Origin: UMGS1649 sp045534225
Lineage (GTDB): Bacteria > Bacillota > Clostridia > TANB77 > CAG-465
Length of the DNA stretch: 64,000 nt
Reading direction: 5' to 3'
Assembly (NCBI GenBank): GCA_045534225.1
Contig: JAZSJJ010000011.1
Span: 1-64,000, forward strand
The notes below the pieces were generated by a model that searched no databases, was not told where the DNA came from, and saw nothing but the letters and a program-made list of their open reading frames with translations. The position numbers and the translations under genes were made by a program. Below, one piece after another: positions 16,792 through 24,476 of this stretch (the first letter of the stretch is position 1; each line of letters starts with the position of its first letter).

Positions 16792-17610
16792 TTAGCCTGC
16801 AAGCTTTGCCTCTTCCAATACTTCATTTACATCTTCTACTGTGAGTTCACCAGTTTCAAGACCTTCAAGTATAGAGAAAGTAAGCATTGCCTGAGCTAAT
16901 TGATGATCATTCGGTTCTTTGGTAAAAAGTTTATCTTGAAGAAAATATCCAAGCTTGAATGCAGGTTTAAGCAAAATGTTTGTCCTCTTCATTCTGAAAA
17001 GTTCATAAGCTATTGTTATCATAAGAATAAGTTCTATCGAACTCCAAAACTGTACTTTAAGTATTATTTGAAGCACATTTAAAACTATTCCTACAAATAT
17101 CATCAAGCTTACAAGCATCGTGCCGCAATTGTCACTCACTCTGGGTGAATTCCTACAATTTTCAAGGTTTATTTCCTTGTCCTTATAATTCGTTTCAATT
17201 ACCATATGTTCTGCACCATGATACATCCAAGTGTTCTTCATTTTCATAAAAATTCTGGACATCATATATAAACACAGGGCAACTGTTGTTATAAACGTAC
17301 AAAGAGATAAAATTCCAAGAAGCATAACCGCCTTATCGCTTAATGTACTTTCTTCTCCTATTGTTATTAAATTCATAACAACATCTGCTATTATTATAGC
17401 AAGCAAAAAATAATTCTTGCATATAACATTTAAGAAACCTCTTACAATAGGTAGTTTTCCAAGAAACCGCATAACTTTGTTTGTGTCTTTTAAGACATTT
17501 TGTGATACTGAAATTGTCGTTTTTCCATGTTCATCACGGAAATTTACACTATACTTTTCACCTATAAATTTAATGCCATTGTTATAGCTTTGACCGCTAA
17601 CTCTTATCAT
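16792..17610 (-). CDS. DUF1385 membrane protein
   Basis: A 272-residue membrane protein with the hallmark DUF1385 segments: YHGAEHMVIETNY and a later SDNCGTMLVSLMIF. Family members have a His-Glu pair in the first motif and an Asn/Cys-Gly-Thr in the second, suggesting metal binding. Four to five hydrophobic segments lie around residues 65-230. In many Firmicutes this gene is near prfA or rpmE; here it is alone. The ATG at 17610 is preferred because AAGGAGG precedes it by 5 bases. The biochemical function of the family is not known to me. Confidence 0.8.
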   Translation of the reverse strand: MIRVSGQSYNNGIKFIGEKYSVNFRDEHGKTTISVSQNVLKDTNKVMRFLGKLPIVRGFLNVICKNYFLLAIIIADVVMNLITIGEESTLSDKAVMLLGILSLCTFITTVALCLYMMSRIFMKMKNTWMYHGAEHMVIETNYKDKEINLENCRNSPRVSDNCGTMLVSLMIFVGIVLNVLQIILKVQFWSSIELILMITIAYELFRMKRTNILLKPAFKLGYFLQDKLFTKEPNDHQLAQAMLTFSILEGLETGELTVEDVNEVLEEAKLAG

Positions 17611-17648
17611 TTTATCCTCCTTCAAATTATTGATGAAAATATATTAAA

Positions 17649-17681
17649 TAACGCAGTAATTATATCATAATTACTGCGTTA
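17649..17681 (-). terminator. Terminator of the MFS gene
   Basis: A perfect 15-bp stem (TAACGCAGTAATTAT) with a 3-base loop, followed on the minus strand by TTTAATATATTTTC. It contains the promoter of the next gene. Confidence 0.8.
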
Positions 17682-17687
17682 TATCAA
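17659..17687 (-). promoter_or_regulatory. Promoter of the DUF1385 gene, inside a terminator
   Basis: TTGATA-17-TATAAT on the minus strand. The spacer and -10 lie within the stem-loop of the MFS terminator, so both signals share the same bases. Confidence 0.65.
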
Positions 17688-17690
17688 GTT

Positions 17691-18920
17691 TTATGTTTTC
17701 TTCATCCAACTTAATTCCTTCACTTTACTGTTTTGTTCTAATTTTATTAAATACCTAGTAAATATAGGGATTGCTATTGTTGTTACTACTAAAAGCAACT
17801 TGAAGAACAATAAACTATTTAATACTCCCGCAACTAGCATCATGCTATACCCTATGAATCTTCCACAAGATATAGACGCTGTGACATATGCAAGATATTC
17901 CTCTTTATATTCTTCTAATTCCTCGTCTACTACTATATTTGCTTTCTTTATGTTGTATACAACATCATATATTCCAAATCCAACCATATAGCAGAAATTA
18001 AATATTATTAATGTTATTTTATTTATGTCTAAGAATAATCCAATTACGCTAAATATTATTGCTATAGAAAGAATGTTAAATATAGACTTATATGTCTTTT
18101 TTGTATCTAATTTGTTATATATTAAAATCGCTAACATAGAACATAGCGAAAACACTGTAGTAAGTATCCCTAGGCTCATTTCTGTCTTAAATGTCATAAG
18201 GGTTATTACAATAATAATCTTACTTATTGTCTTTTCAAATATTCCATAAGCAACACCTGCTCTAGCAAAATTCTTGGTTCCCTCTAATTTTTCTTCTTTA
18301 ATCTTCCATCTAAAGGCTTCCATATTATATATTTTATTTGGTTTAGACAATTTAGGTTGTTTTATAGCCAAAGTAATTCCTATTTCTACAACCGCTAGAC
18401 CAAACACATAAACAGCTATCTCGTTAAACGATGCTAATTCTATTGATGTTCCAAGCACTACCGGTGCTACTATGTTTATTACCTTATCTAATACTTTTTT
18501 AGTAGATACAAATTCTTTTCTGTTATTATTATTTGTAAGGCCAATATACATCATCTCATGTGTTGACCAGTAAAGCACTTCTGATAGCGCATAGATACTT
18601 GCTACCCATATATAGTTTCTTACTATTTCCTCTTTTAATACTACTATAAAAAGTATAAATACTGCTCTTGTTATTACGCTTAATGATAAGACTAATTTTA
18701 TTATCTCTGGATGTTTCTTTATATGCTCACCTACTGCAAGTGAACCTATAAACCTTATAGCATGTACTGTTAAATAATATAACGCTATTTTAGAAATATT
18801 ATCATCTGTTACTTGCAAAAAGTATGCTACTAGAAATGTATTAATAAACACCCCTGTTAAGATATATATTAAATCTCCAAAGAGCAATTTCTTTGCTTCT
18901 TTACCTATTCTTTTGTTCAT
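17691..18920 (-). CDS. Major facilitator superfamily-like permease
   Basis: A 409-residue polytopic membrane protein with about 12 hydrophobic helices in two halves separated by a basic central loop near residues 195-215, the MFS layout. Short conserved loops occur after helix 2 (GEHIKKHPE) and between later helices (YNKLDTKKTYKS). The substrate cannot be told from the sequence; drug or small-molecule efflux are possibilities. It stands before truA on the minus strand with a gap of 25 bases, so it may be the last gene of a truA-led transcript, and has its own terminator. Confidence 0.8.
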   Translation of the reverse strand: MNKRIGKEAKKLLFGDLIYILTGVFINTFLVAYFLQVTDDNISKIALYYLTVHAIRFIGSLAVGEHIKKHPEIIKLVLSLSVITRAVFILFIVVLKEEIVRNYIWVASIYALSEVLYWSTHEMMYIGLTNNNNRKEFVSTKKVLDKVINIVAPVVLGTSIELASFNEIAVYVFGLAVVEIGITLAIKQPKLSKPNKIYNMEAFRWKIKEEKLEGTKNFARAGVAYGIFEKTISKIIIVITLMTFKTEMSLGILTTVFSLCSMLAILIYNKLDTKKTYKSIFNILSIAIIFSVIGLFLDINKITLIIFNFCYMVGFGIYDVVYNIKKANIVVDEELEEYKEEYLAYVTASISCGRFIGYSMMLVAGVLNSLLFFKLLLVVTTIAIPIFTRYLIKLEQNSKVKELSWMKKT

Positions 18921-18945
18921 TATTACCTCTTTAATATTTTAATCG

Positions 18946-19680
18946 TTAATATGTTACATTTACTAGAAATAGTCCTTCTGGTGCAACCGTTCTTCCACCT
19001 AAATTTCTATCCCCAGTTTCTATCATATTCTTTATTACACATATGTCTAATTTACCAGAACCCACATCAATTAGCGTTCCTGCAATTATTCTAACCATAT
19101 TGTATAAAAAACCATTGCCCACTACATCTATTATAACTCTATTTCCTAGTCTTGCAACTTGTATATCGTAAATTTCTCTTTCAGTATCTTTAACTGTACT
19201 TCCCGCTGCCATAAATGCTTTGAAATCATGCTTGCCTTTAAGATCGTTTGCAGCAAGTTGCATAGCTTCTGTATCTAAGAAATATTTGTAATGATATTCT
19301 CTATTTGCATTAAGTGCAGATGGAAATTTAGCATTGTTTATCACATATCTATAATGTTTTGCCTTGGCAGATATCCTTGCATTAAAGCTTTCATCCACAT
19401 CTTCCACATTAAGTATTACTATATCATATGGTAGCATTGTATTTAATGCATAAAGTAGTTCTTCTGGTTTTATTGTTTTATCTGTTTTGAAATTTGCAAC
19501 TTGTCCCATTGCATGAACTCCAGCATCAGTTCTACCAGAACCAATTACTTTAACTTCTTCTTTTAATATTTTAGCCAAAGCGGTTTCAAGTTCTTCTTCT
19601 ATTGTTCTTTTATCTTTTTGTATTTGCCAACCACTAAAGTTAGTTCCATCGTATTCTATTGTTAATTTAATATTTCTCAT
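18946..19680 (-). CDS. truA: tRNA pseudouridine synthase A
   Basis: A 244-residue enzyme converting uridine to pseudouridine at positions 38-40 of the tRNA anticodon arm. The catalytic aspartate lies in GRTDAGVHA at about residue 52. The N-terminal YDGTNFSGWQ and the conserved NGFLYNMVRIIAGTL near residue 200 match the family. Length is normal. The neighbours show no functional link. Confidence 0.97.
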   Translation of the reverse strand: MRNIKLTIEYDGTNFSGWQIQKDKRTIEEELETALAKILKEEVKVIGSGRTDAGVHAMGQVANFKTDKTIKPEELLYALNTMLPYDIVILNVEDVDESFNARISAKAKHYRYVINNAKFPSALNANREYHYKYFLDTEAMQLAANDLKGKHDFKAFMAAGSTVKDTEREIYDIQVARLGNRVIIDVVGNGFLYNMVRIIAGTLIDVGSGKLDICVIKNMIETGDRNLGGRTVAPEGLFLVNVTY

Positions 19681-19728
19681 AATCTCTCCTGTATATTCGT
19701 TATTTTGCTATTAATTTTTGTATATAAA

Positions 19729-19752
19729 AAGCGAATACTTATGTATCCGCTT
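19729..19752 (-). terminator. Terminator of the Xer recombinase gene
   Basis: AAGCG-ATAC pairing with GTAT-CGCTT around one mismatch, followed on the minus strand by TTTATATA. Confidence 0.75.
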
Positions 19753-19757
19753 AATGT

Positions 19758-20636
19758 TTATCCTCTTGGATGTGCTTTTAAGTACTCATCTCTTAGTCTC
19801 ATATCTGCAACATGTGTGTACATTAAAGTAGATGCTACATCTGTGTGTCCTAATAATTCTTGTACTGTTTTTATTTCAGCACCATTTTGCAACATATGTA
19901 CTGCAAATGAATGTCTGATTGTGTGTGGTGTTAATTCTTTATCTATTTTAGCTTGTTCTTTATATTGTTTTAATATTTTCCAGAACCCCTGTCTAGTCAT
20001 TTTTTGACCGTTTGCATTTATAAATAAAGATGGCTCGTCCTCTGTTTTAATTAATAAAGGTCTTACATTTTCCACATATTCTCTTAAATATCTAAGAGTT
20101 GTATTTCCTAATGGAATAATTCTTTCTTTATTTTTCTTTTTAACTTTTATATGTCCAGCGTTAAGGTTTAATTCACTTAAATTCAAAGATATTAATTCTG
20201 TAACTCTGATACCAGTTGCGTAAAGCGTCTCCAACATAGCCTTATCTCTTTGGCCTTTAAGGTCAGAAAGATTAGGTTGTTCAAGTAAGCTCTCCACCTC
20301 AGTTACAGATAGTATTGAAAGCTCTTTCTTTTCTACTTTTGGTGAAGATAGCTTGTCTGCTATATTTTCTTCAACAAGTTTTAATTTTAATAGATATCTA
20401 TAGAATGCTTTCATTGAAGCAATACTTCTAGATATTGTTGCATTAGATTTTCCTAATGTTTGCATGTAAGCAATATAGGCTACTAGGTCTTCTTCTGTTG
20501 CTTCGAACATCTTCTTGCCAACTTCATCTAAATATTCTGATAGTTGGTTGATATCTCTTTTGTAAGATAGTAATGTGTTTTTAGACACTTGTCTGCTTTC
20601 TAAGTACTCAATAAAGTCTTGAATTATAAGTTCCAT
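19758..20636 (-). CDS. xerD: Tyrosine recombinase XerC/XerD family
   Basis: A 292-residue tyrosine site-specific recombinase; host enzymes of this length resolve chromosome dimers at dif. An N-terminal SAM-like core-binding domain (residues 1-85) is followed by the catalytic domain with Arg in ATGIRVTELISL, His-x-x-Arg in HTIRHSFAVH, a later GHTD histidine and the nucleophilic tyrosine in TLMYTHV. There are no integrase-like neighbours or attachment repeats, so a housekeeping role is more likely than a mobile element. XerC versus XerD cannot be settled from this window. Confidence 0.9.
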   Translation of the reverse strand: MELIIQDFIEYLESRQVSKNTLLSYKRDINQLSEYLDEVGKKMFEATEEDLVAYIAYMQTLGKSNATISRSIASMKAFYRYLLKLKLVEENIADKLSSPKVEKKELSILSVTEVESLLEQPNLSDLKGQRDKAMLETLYATGIRVTELISLNLSELNLNAGHIKVKKKNKERIIPLGNTTLRYLREYVENVRPLLIKTEDEPSLFINANGQKMTRQGFWKILKQYKEQAKIDKELTPHTIRHSFAVHMLQNGAEIKTVQELLGHTDVASTLMYTHVADMRLRDEYLKAHPRG

Positions 20637-20686
20637 TTCTTACCCCCATGTGCTGTATATTACATAATTTTTTTATAACTGCTACT

Positions 20687-20715
20687 ATTTTACACCACTT
20701 TTTCGCGATTTGCAA
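20687..20715 (-). promoter_or_regulatory. Promoter of the Xer gene
   Basis: TTGCAA-17-TAAAAT on the minus strand, with a leader of about 45 bases. Confidence 0.65.
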
Positions 20716-20766
20716 GTGTTTTTTTATTTTTATGTAACCAAAATTCATTTTTCTTATTTTTATATC

Positions 20767-21378
20767 TCAATTTAATTTCAAAAACAGCTTTAATACCGCT
20801 AAACTAGCCACTTGTTCTGCAATTATACTTGAAAATATAACTACAAAAGCAATAATTCCTTTGGTAAAATAGGTTAATATTTCTAACCAAGTTAAACTAT
20901 ATCCCTTCTTAAATATATTAAAATGTATTTCCATAAACATTACAGCCAAAAAGATGTATGCCGGTATGTATATAATATTAACCAATACCACAAGTAGTAA
21001 TGCTGCAAGTATTCCATAACCAAATCCAAATACATTAAAAAGTATGGTTGCATATATGCTTAACATTGCTCCCTTAATTATAGTCATCAGCTCAATTACA
21101 TATCTACCAAACAAAGTAACACTAGCTACACTAAGTATGCATATTAATATGGTATTAGTCTTTATCCCATTAGCTACAACATTAGTTTCTAGATATTCTT
21201 TACTAGTACTAAGCTTAAAAACATTTGTTGCTTCAGCTATAACCTCCGCCTTAATGCTTGCATCTGAAAATGTATATACGCCTATACCTACTAGTACACC
21301 AATTAAAAGCATTATTAATATAACAAACAATTCATATTTGTTCTTTAATATATATTCTTTGACCATATTTCTAACCAC
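20767..21378 (-). CDS. spoIIM: Stage II sporulation protein M-like membrane protein
   Basis: A 203-residue protein with five hydrophobic segments. The N-terminal topology, the TNTILICILSVAS stretch and the Gly-rich FGFGYGILAALLL match the SpoIIM family. In sporulating bacteria SpoIIM works with SpoIID and SpoIIP in septal peptidoglycan hydrolysis during engulfment. Neither partner is in this window, so sporulation is suggested but not shown. The start may be the GTG at 21378 or the ATG four codons later. The only Shine-Dalgarno-like AGGTGG lies 4 bases before the GTG, inside the terminator hairpin of the upstream gene. Confidence 0.8.
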   Translation of the reverse strand: MVRNMVKEYILKNKYELFVILIMLLIGVLVGIGVYTFSDASIKAEVIAEATNVFKLSTSKEYLETNVVANGIKTNTILICILSVASVTLFGRYVIELMTIIKGAMLSIYATILFNVFGFGYGILAALLLVVLVNIIYIPAYIFLAVMFMEIHFNIFKKGYSLTWLEILTYFTKGIIAFVVIFSSIIAEQVASLAVLKLFLKLN

Positions 21379-21379
21379 A

Positions 21380-21418
21380 AAACCACCTAAAACATACTAT
21401 GTATGTTTTAAGTGGTTT
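21380..21418 (-). terminator. Terminator of the RNase H-GNAT gene overlapping the spoIIM ribosome binding site
   Basis: An 18-bp stem with one mismatch (AAACCAC-TAAAACATAC) and a 3-base loop, followed by TTTTG on the minus strand. The 3' arm holds AGGTGG, the likely ribosome binding site of spoIIM. Confidence 0.75.
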
Positions 21419-21443
21419 ATGTTTGCCTAACATATATTATCTG

Positions 21444-22496
21444 TTATTTACTAAAGTATTCCTCTTTAAGCATAGAATACGTTTTAATATCTACAAATTC
21501 TCCTTTAGAAAATCTGTCTTGTCTTAATGTTCCCTCGTGTACAAGTCCACATTTCTCCATTACTCTATATGATCCTATATTTCTTGCATCACATTGGATA
21601 ATAACTTTGTTTAAGCCCATATTTTCAAAACCAAACTTAAGAACCTCTTTAACAGCTTCTGTCATTATACCTTTATTCCAATGTTTGCTTGCTAACCAGT
21701 ACCCTATTTCTGCTACACTATGTTTTTCTTTTACATGTAGGTAATTTATGCTTCCTATTGCTTTGTTCTCGCCTTTTAAAGTTATTGCCCAAACAGGTGG
21801 TTCTGTAAGTTTTGAATATTCTTCTTTTAAGAATTCTATTCTGTTATATGCATCATCCATTGATGTATATGTATCAAAAGAAAGAAATCTAGTAACCTTT
21901 TCATCGCTACATGCTTCATATAGCGCATCTGCATCTGTATCATTAAATAATCTAAGTTTTAATCTTTCTGTTTCTAGTTCAGGTAAATCCTTAAATGCTT
22001 TGTATACAAGATCTTCTCTTTCGGCTACTTCTTCTACTTTACTTTCAACATTTTCAAGCTCGTCTATGTTTTTTATAGCTGCTACTGCAAGTTCATCACA
22101 TCTGTTGTTATACTTGTTGTCTGCATGCCCTTTAACTTTAACAAAGTTAACCACATGTATCTCTTTTAAGCGTTCAATTTCTTCCCACAAATCCACATTC
22201 TTAACAGGTTCTTTGCTTGCGTTTTTCCAGCCATTTTTCTTCCAACCTTCAACCCATTTGTTTAGATATGCATTAACTAGATATGCACTATCTGAGTAAA
22301 GCGTAACTTCACATGGTTTAGTTAATACCTTAAGGCCTTCGATTGCAGCTCTAAGTTCCATTCTGTTATTTGTTGTTTGTCTTTCTGCACCAAATATTTC
22401 TTTAGAACTATCTCCACACATAATTATTGCAGCATAGCCTCCTGGTCCTGGGTTTCCGCTACAAGCTCCATCTGTATATATTGTTACCTTCATCAT
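21444..22496 (-). CDS. rnhA: RNase HI fused to a GNAT acetyltransferase
   Basis: A 350-residue two-domain protein. Residues 1-145 are RNase HI, with catalytic acids in YTDGACSGNPGPGG, NNRMELRAA, LYSDSAYLVN and GHADNKYNNRCDELA; it would cut RNA in RNA-DNA hybrids. An acidic linker (about 150-175) leads to a RimJ/RimL-type GNAT domain (ETERLKLRLFNDTDADALYE through VIIQCDARNIGSYRVMEKCG) that would acetylate a protein or small molecule. One continuous reading frame joins them. The start at 22496 follows AGGAG by 6 bases; further in-frame codons upstream lack such a site. The fusion is uncommon. Confidence 0.9.
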   Translation of the reverse strand: MMKVTIYTDGACSGNPGPGGYAAIIMCGDSSKEIFGAERQTTNNRMELRAAIEGLKVLTKPCEVTLYSDSAYLVNAYLNKWVEGWKKNGWKNASKEPVKNVDLWEEIERLKEIHVVNFVKVKGHADNKYNNRCDELAVAAIKNIDELENVESKVEEVAEREDLVYKAFKDLPELETERLKLRLFNDTDADALYEACSDEKVTRFLSFDTYTSMDDAYNRIEFLKEEYSKLTEPPVWAITLKGENKAIGSINYLHVKEKHSVAEIGYWLASKHWNKGIMTEAVKEVLKFGFENMGLNKVIIQCDARNIGSYRVMEKCGLVHEGTLRQDRFSKGEFVDIKTYSMLKEEYFSK

Positions 22497-22510
22497 AACA
22501 TTCTCCTTTA

Positions 22511-22539
22511 TTGTATATTCCACTCTTTTGTGGTATTAT
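22511..22539 (+). promoter_or_regulatory. Promoter of tmcAL
   Basis: TTGTAT-17-TATTAT on the plus strand. Its -10 overlaps the -10 of the divergent RNase H-GNAT promoter on the other strand. Confidence 0.6.
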
Positions 22540-22563
22540 ATATCATATGAAATTAACTTGCAA
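22535..22563 (-). promoter_or_regulatory. Promoter of the RNase H-GNAT gene
   Basis: TTGCAA-17-TATAAT on the minus strand, sharing five base pairs of its -10 with the divergent tmcAL promoter. Confidence 0.65.
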
Positions 22564-22580
22564 CAAAAGGAGATGAAGAA

Positions 22581-23762
22581 ATGAACATTGTAGGGATAAT
22601 AGCAGAATACAACCCAATGCACAACGGTCATATTTACCACATAAAAAAAGCCAAAGAATTAACAAATGCAGATTACACCATAGTAATAATGTCTGGTAGT
22701 TTTACAGAGCAAGGTAATATTGCTGTATTAGATAAATTTACACGTGCCAAAATAGCCGTAGAATGTGGTGCAGATTTAGTACTAGAACTTCCAACTATAT
22801 ATGCGATATCTAGCGCAGAAAACTTTGCTAAAGGTGCGGTAAATATATTAAATAGTCTAGGTTGCGTTACACATATAGCATTTGGAGCTGAAACAAATGA
22901 CGTTGAATGTTTAGAAAAAATTGCTAAAGTAAAAGTAGAACACGAAAAAGAAATTTTGGAAAAGAAAAAACAATATCTAAAAGATGGTATTACATATGCT
23001 GCTGCAGAACACCTCGCAATAACAGACTTTGTACCTTTCGATTTAAAAAACATTTTAGAAGAACCAAACAACCTTTTAGGTGTAGAATACATTAAAGCTT
23101 TAATTGCTTCTCACAGCCAAATTAAGCCTGTTTTAGTTCACAGAGACAAATCTAATCACAGAGACAATAAAATTTCCAATACAAGCAATTATACAAGTTC
23201 TACGGCCATTCGTGAAGCATTAAGCAATACCCTAAAAAATATATCTTCATCTGTACCGGAAAATACATATTTAGCATTAGAAAAGAATGGTAATAAACTA
23301 AATAAAGATATATGGGAATTATTAAAATTTAGTATTCTTAAATTAGGCAAAGATGGATTAAAAACTATACAAGATGTATCTGAAGTTTTAGAAAACAAAC
23401 TTTACGATGAACTACTTTCTTCTTCAAATTACAATGAATATGTTCATAATGTAAAAAGCAAAAGATATACATTAAGTAGAATAAAAAGAATATGTATATA
23501 CATATTGTTAGGAATAACTAAGGAAAAGTATAAAAATCTTTGTAATGTAAATTACGCAAGAGTATTAAAAGTAAATGAAGCTTCTTCTAGTCTACTTTCT
23601 TTAATATCTAATGGTAATACAACATATATTCCTAAGGTTACTGATGAAATAATAGAGACATTAAAAGAATCAGAGAAAGAAAGTATCTATCTAGATATAT
23701 TAGCAAATAACATATCTCATAATATGAATGAAGATTATACAAATTCTATTGTTGTAAAATAA
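22581..23762 (+). CDS. tmcAL: tRNA(Met) cytidine acetate ligase
   Basis: A 393-residue nucleotidyltransferase-like enzyme that uses ATP and acetate to make N4-acetylcytidine at the wobble position of elongator tRNA-Met; family formerly YlbM. The N-terminal GIIAEYNPMHNGHIYHI carries the HxGH-type motif, and VIMSGSFTEQGN and LVLELPTIYAISSAENFA are family signatures. Length fits. It is convergent to the structured RNA locus and ends 46 bases before a hairpin at 23808-23833. Confidence 0.95.
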   Translation: MNIVGIIAEYNPMHNGHIYHIKKAKELTNADYTIVIMSGSFTEQGNIAVLDKFTRAKIAVECGADLVLELPTIYAISSAENFAKGAVNILNSLGCVTHIAFGAETNDVECLEKIAKVKVEHEKEILEKKKQYLKDGITYAAAEHLAITDFVPFDLKNILEEPNNLLGVEYIKALIASHSQIKPVLVHRDKSNHRDNKISNTSNYTSSTAIREALSNTLKNISSSVPENTYLALEKNGNKLNKDIWELLKFSILKLGKDGLKTIQDVSEVLENKLYDELLSSSNYNEYVHNVKSKRYTLSRIKRICIYILLGITKEKYKNLCNVNYARVLKVNEASSSLLSLISNGNTTYIPKVTDEIIETLKESEKESIYLDILANNISHNMNEDYTNSIVVK

Positions 23763-23799
23763 TGATAATAATGTATAACATAAATAATAAAATTTAAAT

Positions 23800-24402
23800 A
23801 AAAAAATAACCGTCATGGAGTTCCTTGGCGGTTTTATATATAAGCTAATTTGTGTTAGCATTAAATATATAATGTATTGTTTGTTTAAAAATTAGCTTGC
23901 GTTGGTTTGTACGTATTCTATTACTAAGAAAATGTATAGGCGAGCCTCTGAAACGCCTATGTCTCCAATTGTGATAGCTTGACTATCACAATACGGTGCC
24001 AGCTTTTGTTCAAACAAAAACTGTACAAAGTAGTATGATACCATAACGCATCTTTAGGCAATCTTACCTTACATTACACCTGTAATCGTGTCTGATGTTT
24101 TTCTACCAACCCGTCAGATGTAATAGCGTCTGATGTTTTACTACTAACCCGTCAGAAGTAATGGCGTTAAAGTAAGCTTTAATCTATGCATACATGCATT
24201 TTCTAGCAGCTTTACCTGCGTATAAACAGATTTAACATTACCCTATTCTAGGTAATGCGCTCCTAAAAAATACATATACTATATATACCTAGTACATATA
24301 CCATACATATTCTAAGCAATATCCCTCGTCAAACCACTAAATAGAATTTATTCTATTACTCATCCATTCCACTTAGTAAGGTGTATTAGGATTTTCTTAT
24401 AC
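23800..24402 (-). ncRNA. Candidate ~600-nt structured non-coding RNA
   Basis: This 700-base gap between tmcAL and rplQ has no supported coding gene, but it has a strong minus-strand promoter at its upstream end and a U-tailed hairpin at its downstream end. Between them are many inverted repeats: a 9-bp stem with 5-base loop at 23969-23991, a 7-bp stem at 23936-23960, TTTTGTT/AACAAAA at 24000-24023, and TCTGA/TCAGA pairs in two near-identical 29-nt units at 24090-24118 and 24128-24156. The ends could pair too (24340-24347 with 23915-23922). The size is similar to large ornate RNAs such as ROOL or OLE, but I cannot assign a class. It lacks the T-loop of tmRNA and the conserved core of RNase P RNA. 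Confidence 0.6.
23808..23833. terminator. Terminator hairpin between tmcAL and the structured RNA
   Basis: AACCG pairs with CGGTT and an inner CA/TG plus GGA/TCC extends the stem. On the minus strand it is followed by ATTTTTTTATT, a strong U-tract; on the plus strand by TTATATA, which is weaker. It probably ends the minus-strand RNA and may also serve tmcAL. Confidence 0.65.
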
Positions 24403-24408
24403 ATTAAT

Positions 24409-24437
24409 ATTGTAACATTTTATGTTAACAAAGTCAA
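24409..24437 (-). promoter_or_regulatory. Promoter of the structured RNA
   Basis: TTGACT-17-TACAAT on the minus strand, starting within the tail of the rplQ terminator, with no good coding frame downstream. This argues for a separate RNA gene. Confidence 0.75.
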
Positions 24438-24442
24438 TAAAA

Positions 24443-24470
24443 AACACCTAATCTTTAGTGATTAGGTGTT
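24443..24470 (-). terminator. Terminator of the alpha operon
   Basis: An 11-bp perfect stem (AACACCTAATC) and 6-base loop directly after rplQ, with a TTTT tail on the minus strand. Confidence 0.9.
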
Positions 24471-24476
24471 AATTTA

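Noticed and set aside
19758..20636. Phage or transposon integrase
   Set aside because: Length and motifs fit XerC/XerD, and there are no attachment repeats, phage genes or transposon ends around it.
24090..24156. CRISPR-like repeats
   Set aside because: Only two copies with a 9-base interval, and each is self-complementary; there are no spacers or cas genes.
23800..24402. tmRNA (ssrA) or RNase P RNA in the rplQ-tmcAL gap
   Set aside because: A GGTTTGACGAGGG segment and a short GCA...TAG frame recall tmRNA, but there is no T-loop TTCGA, no acceptor pairing and no CCA. The RNase P core GAGGAAAGTCC is also absent.
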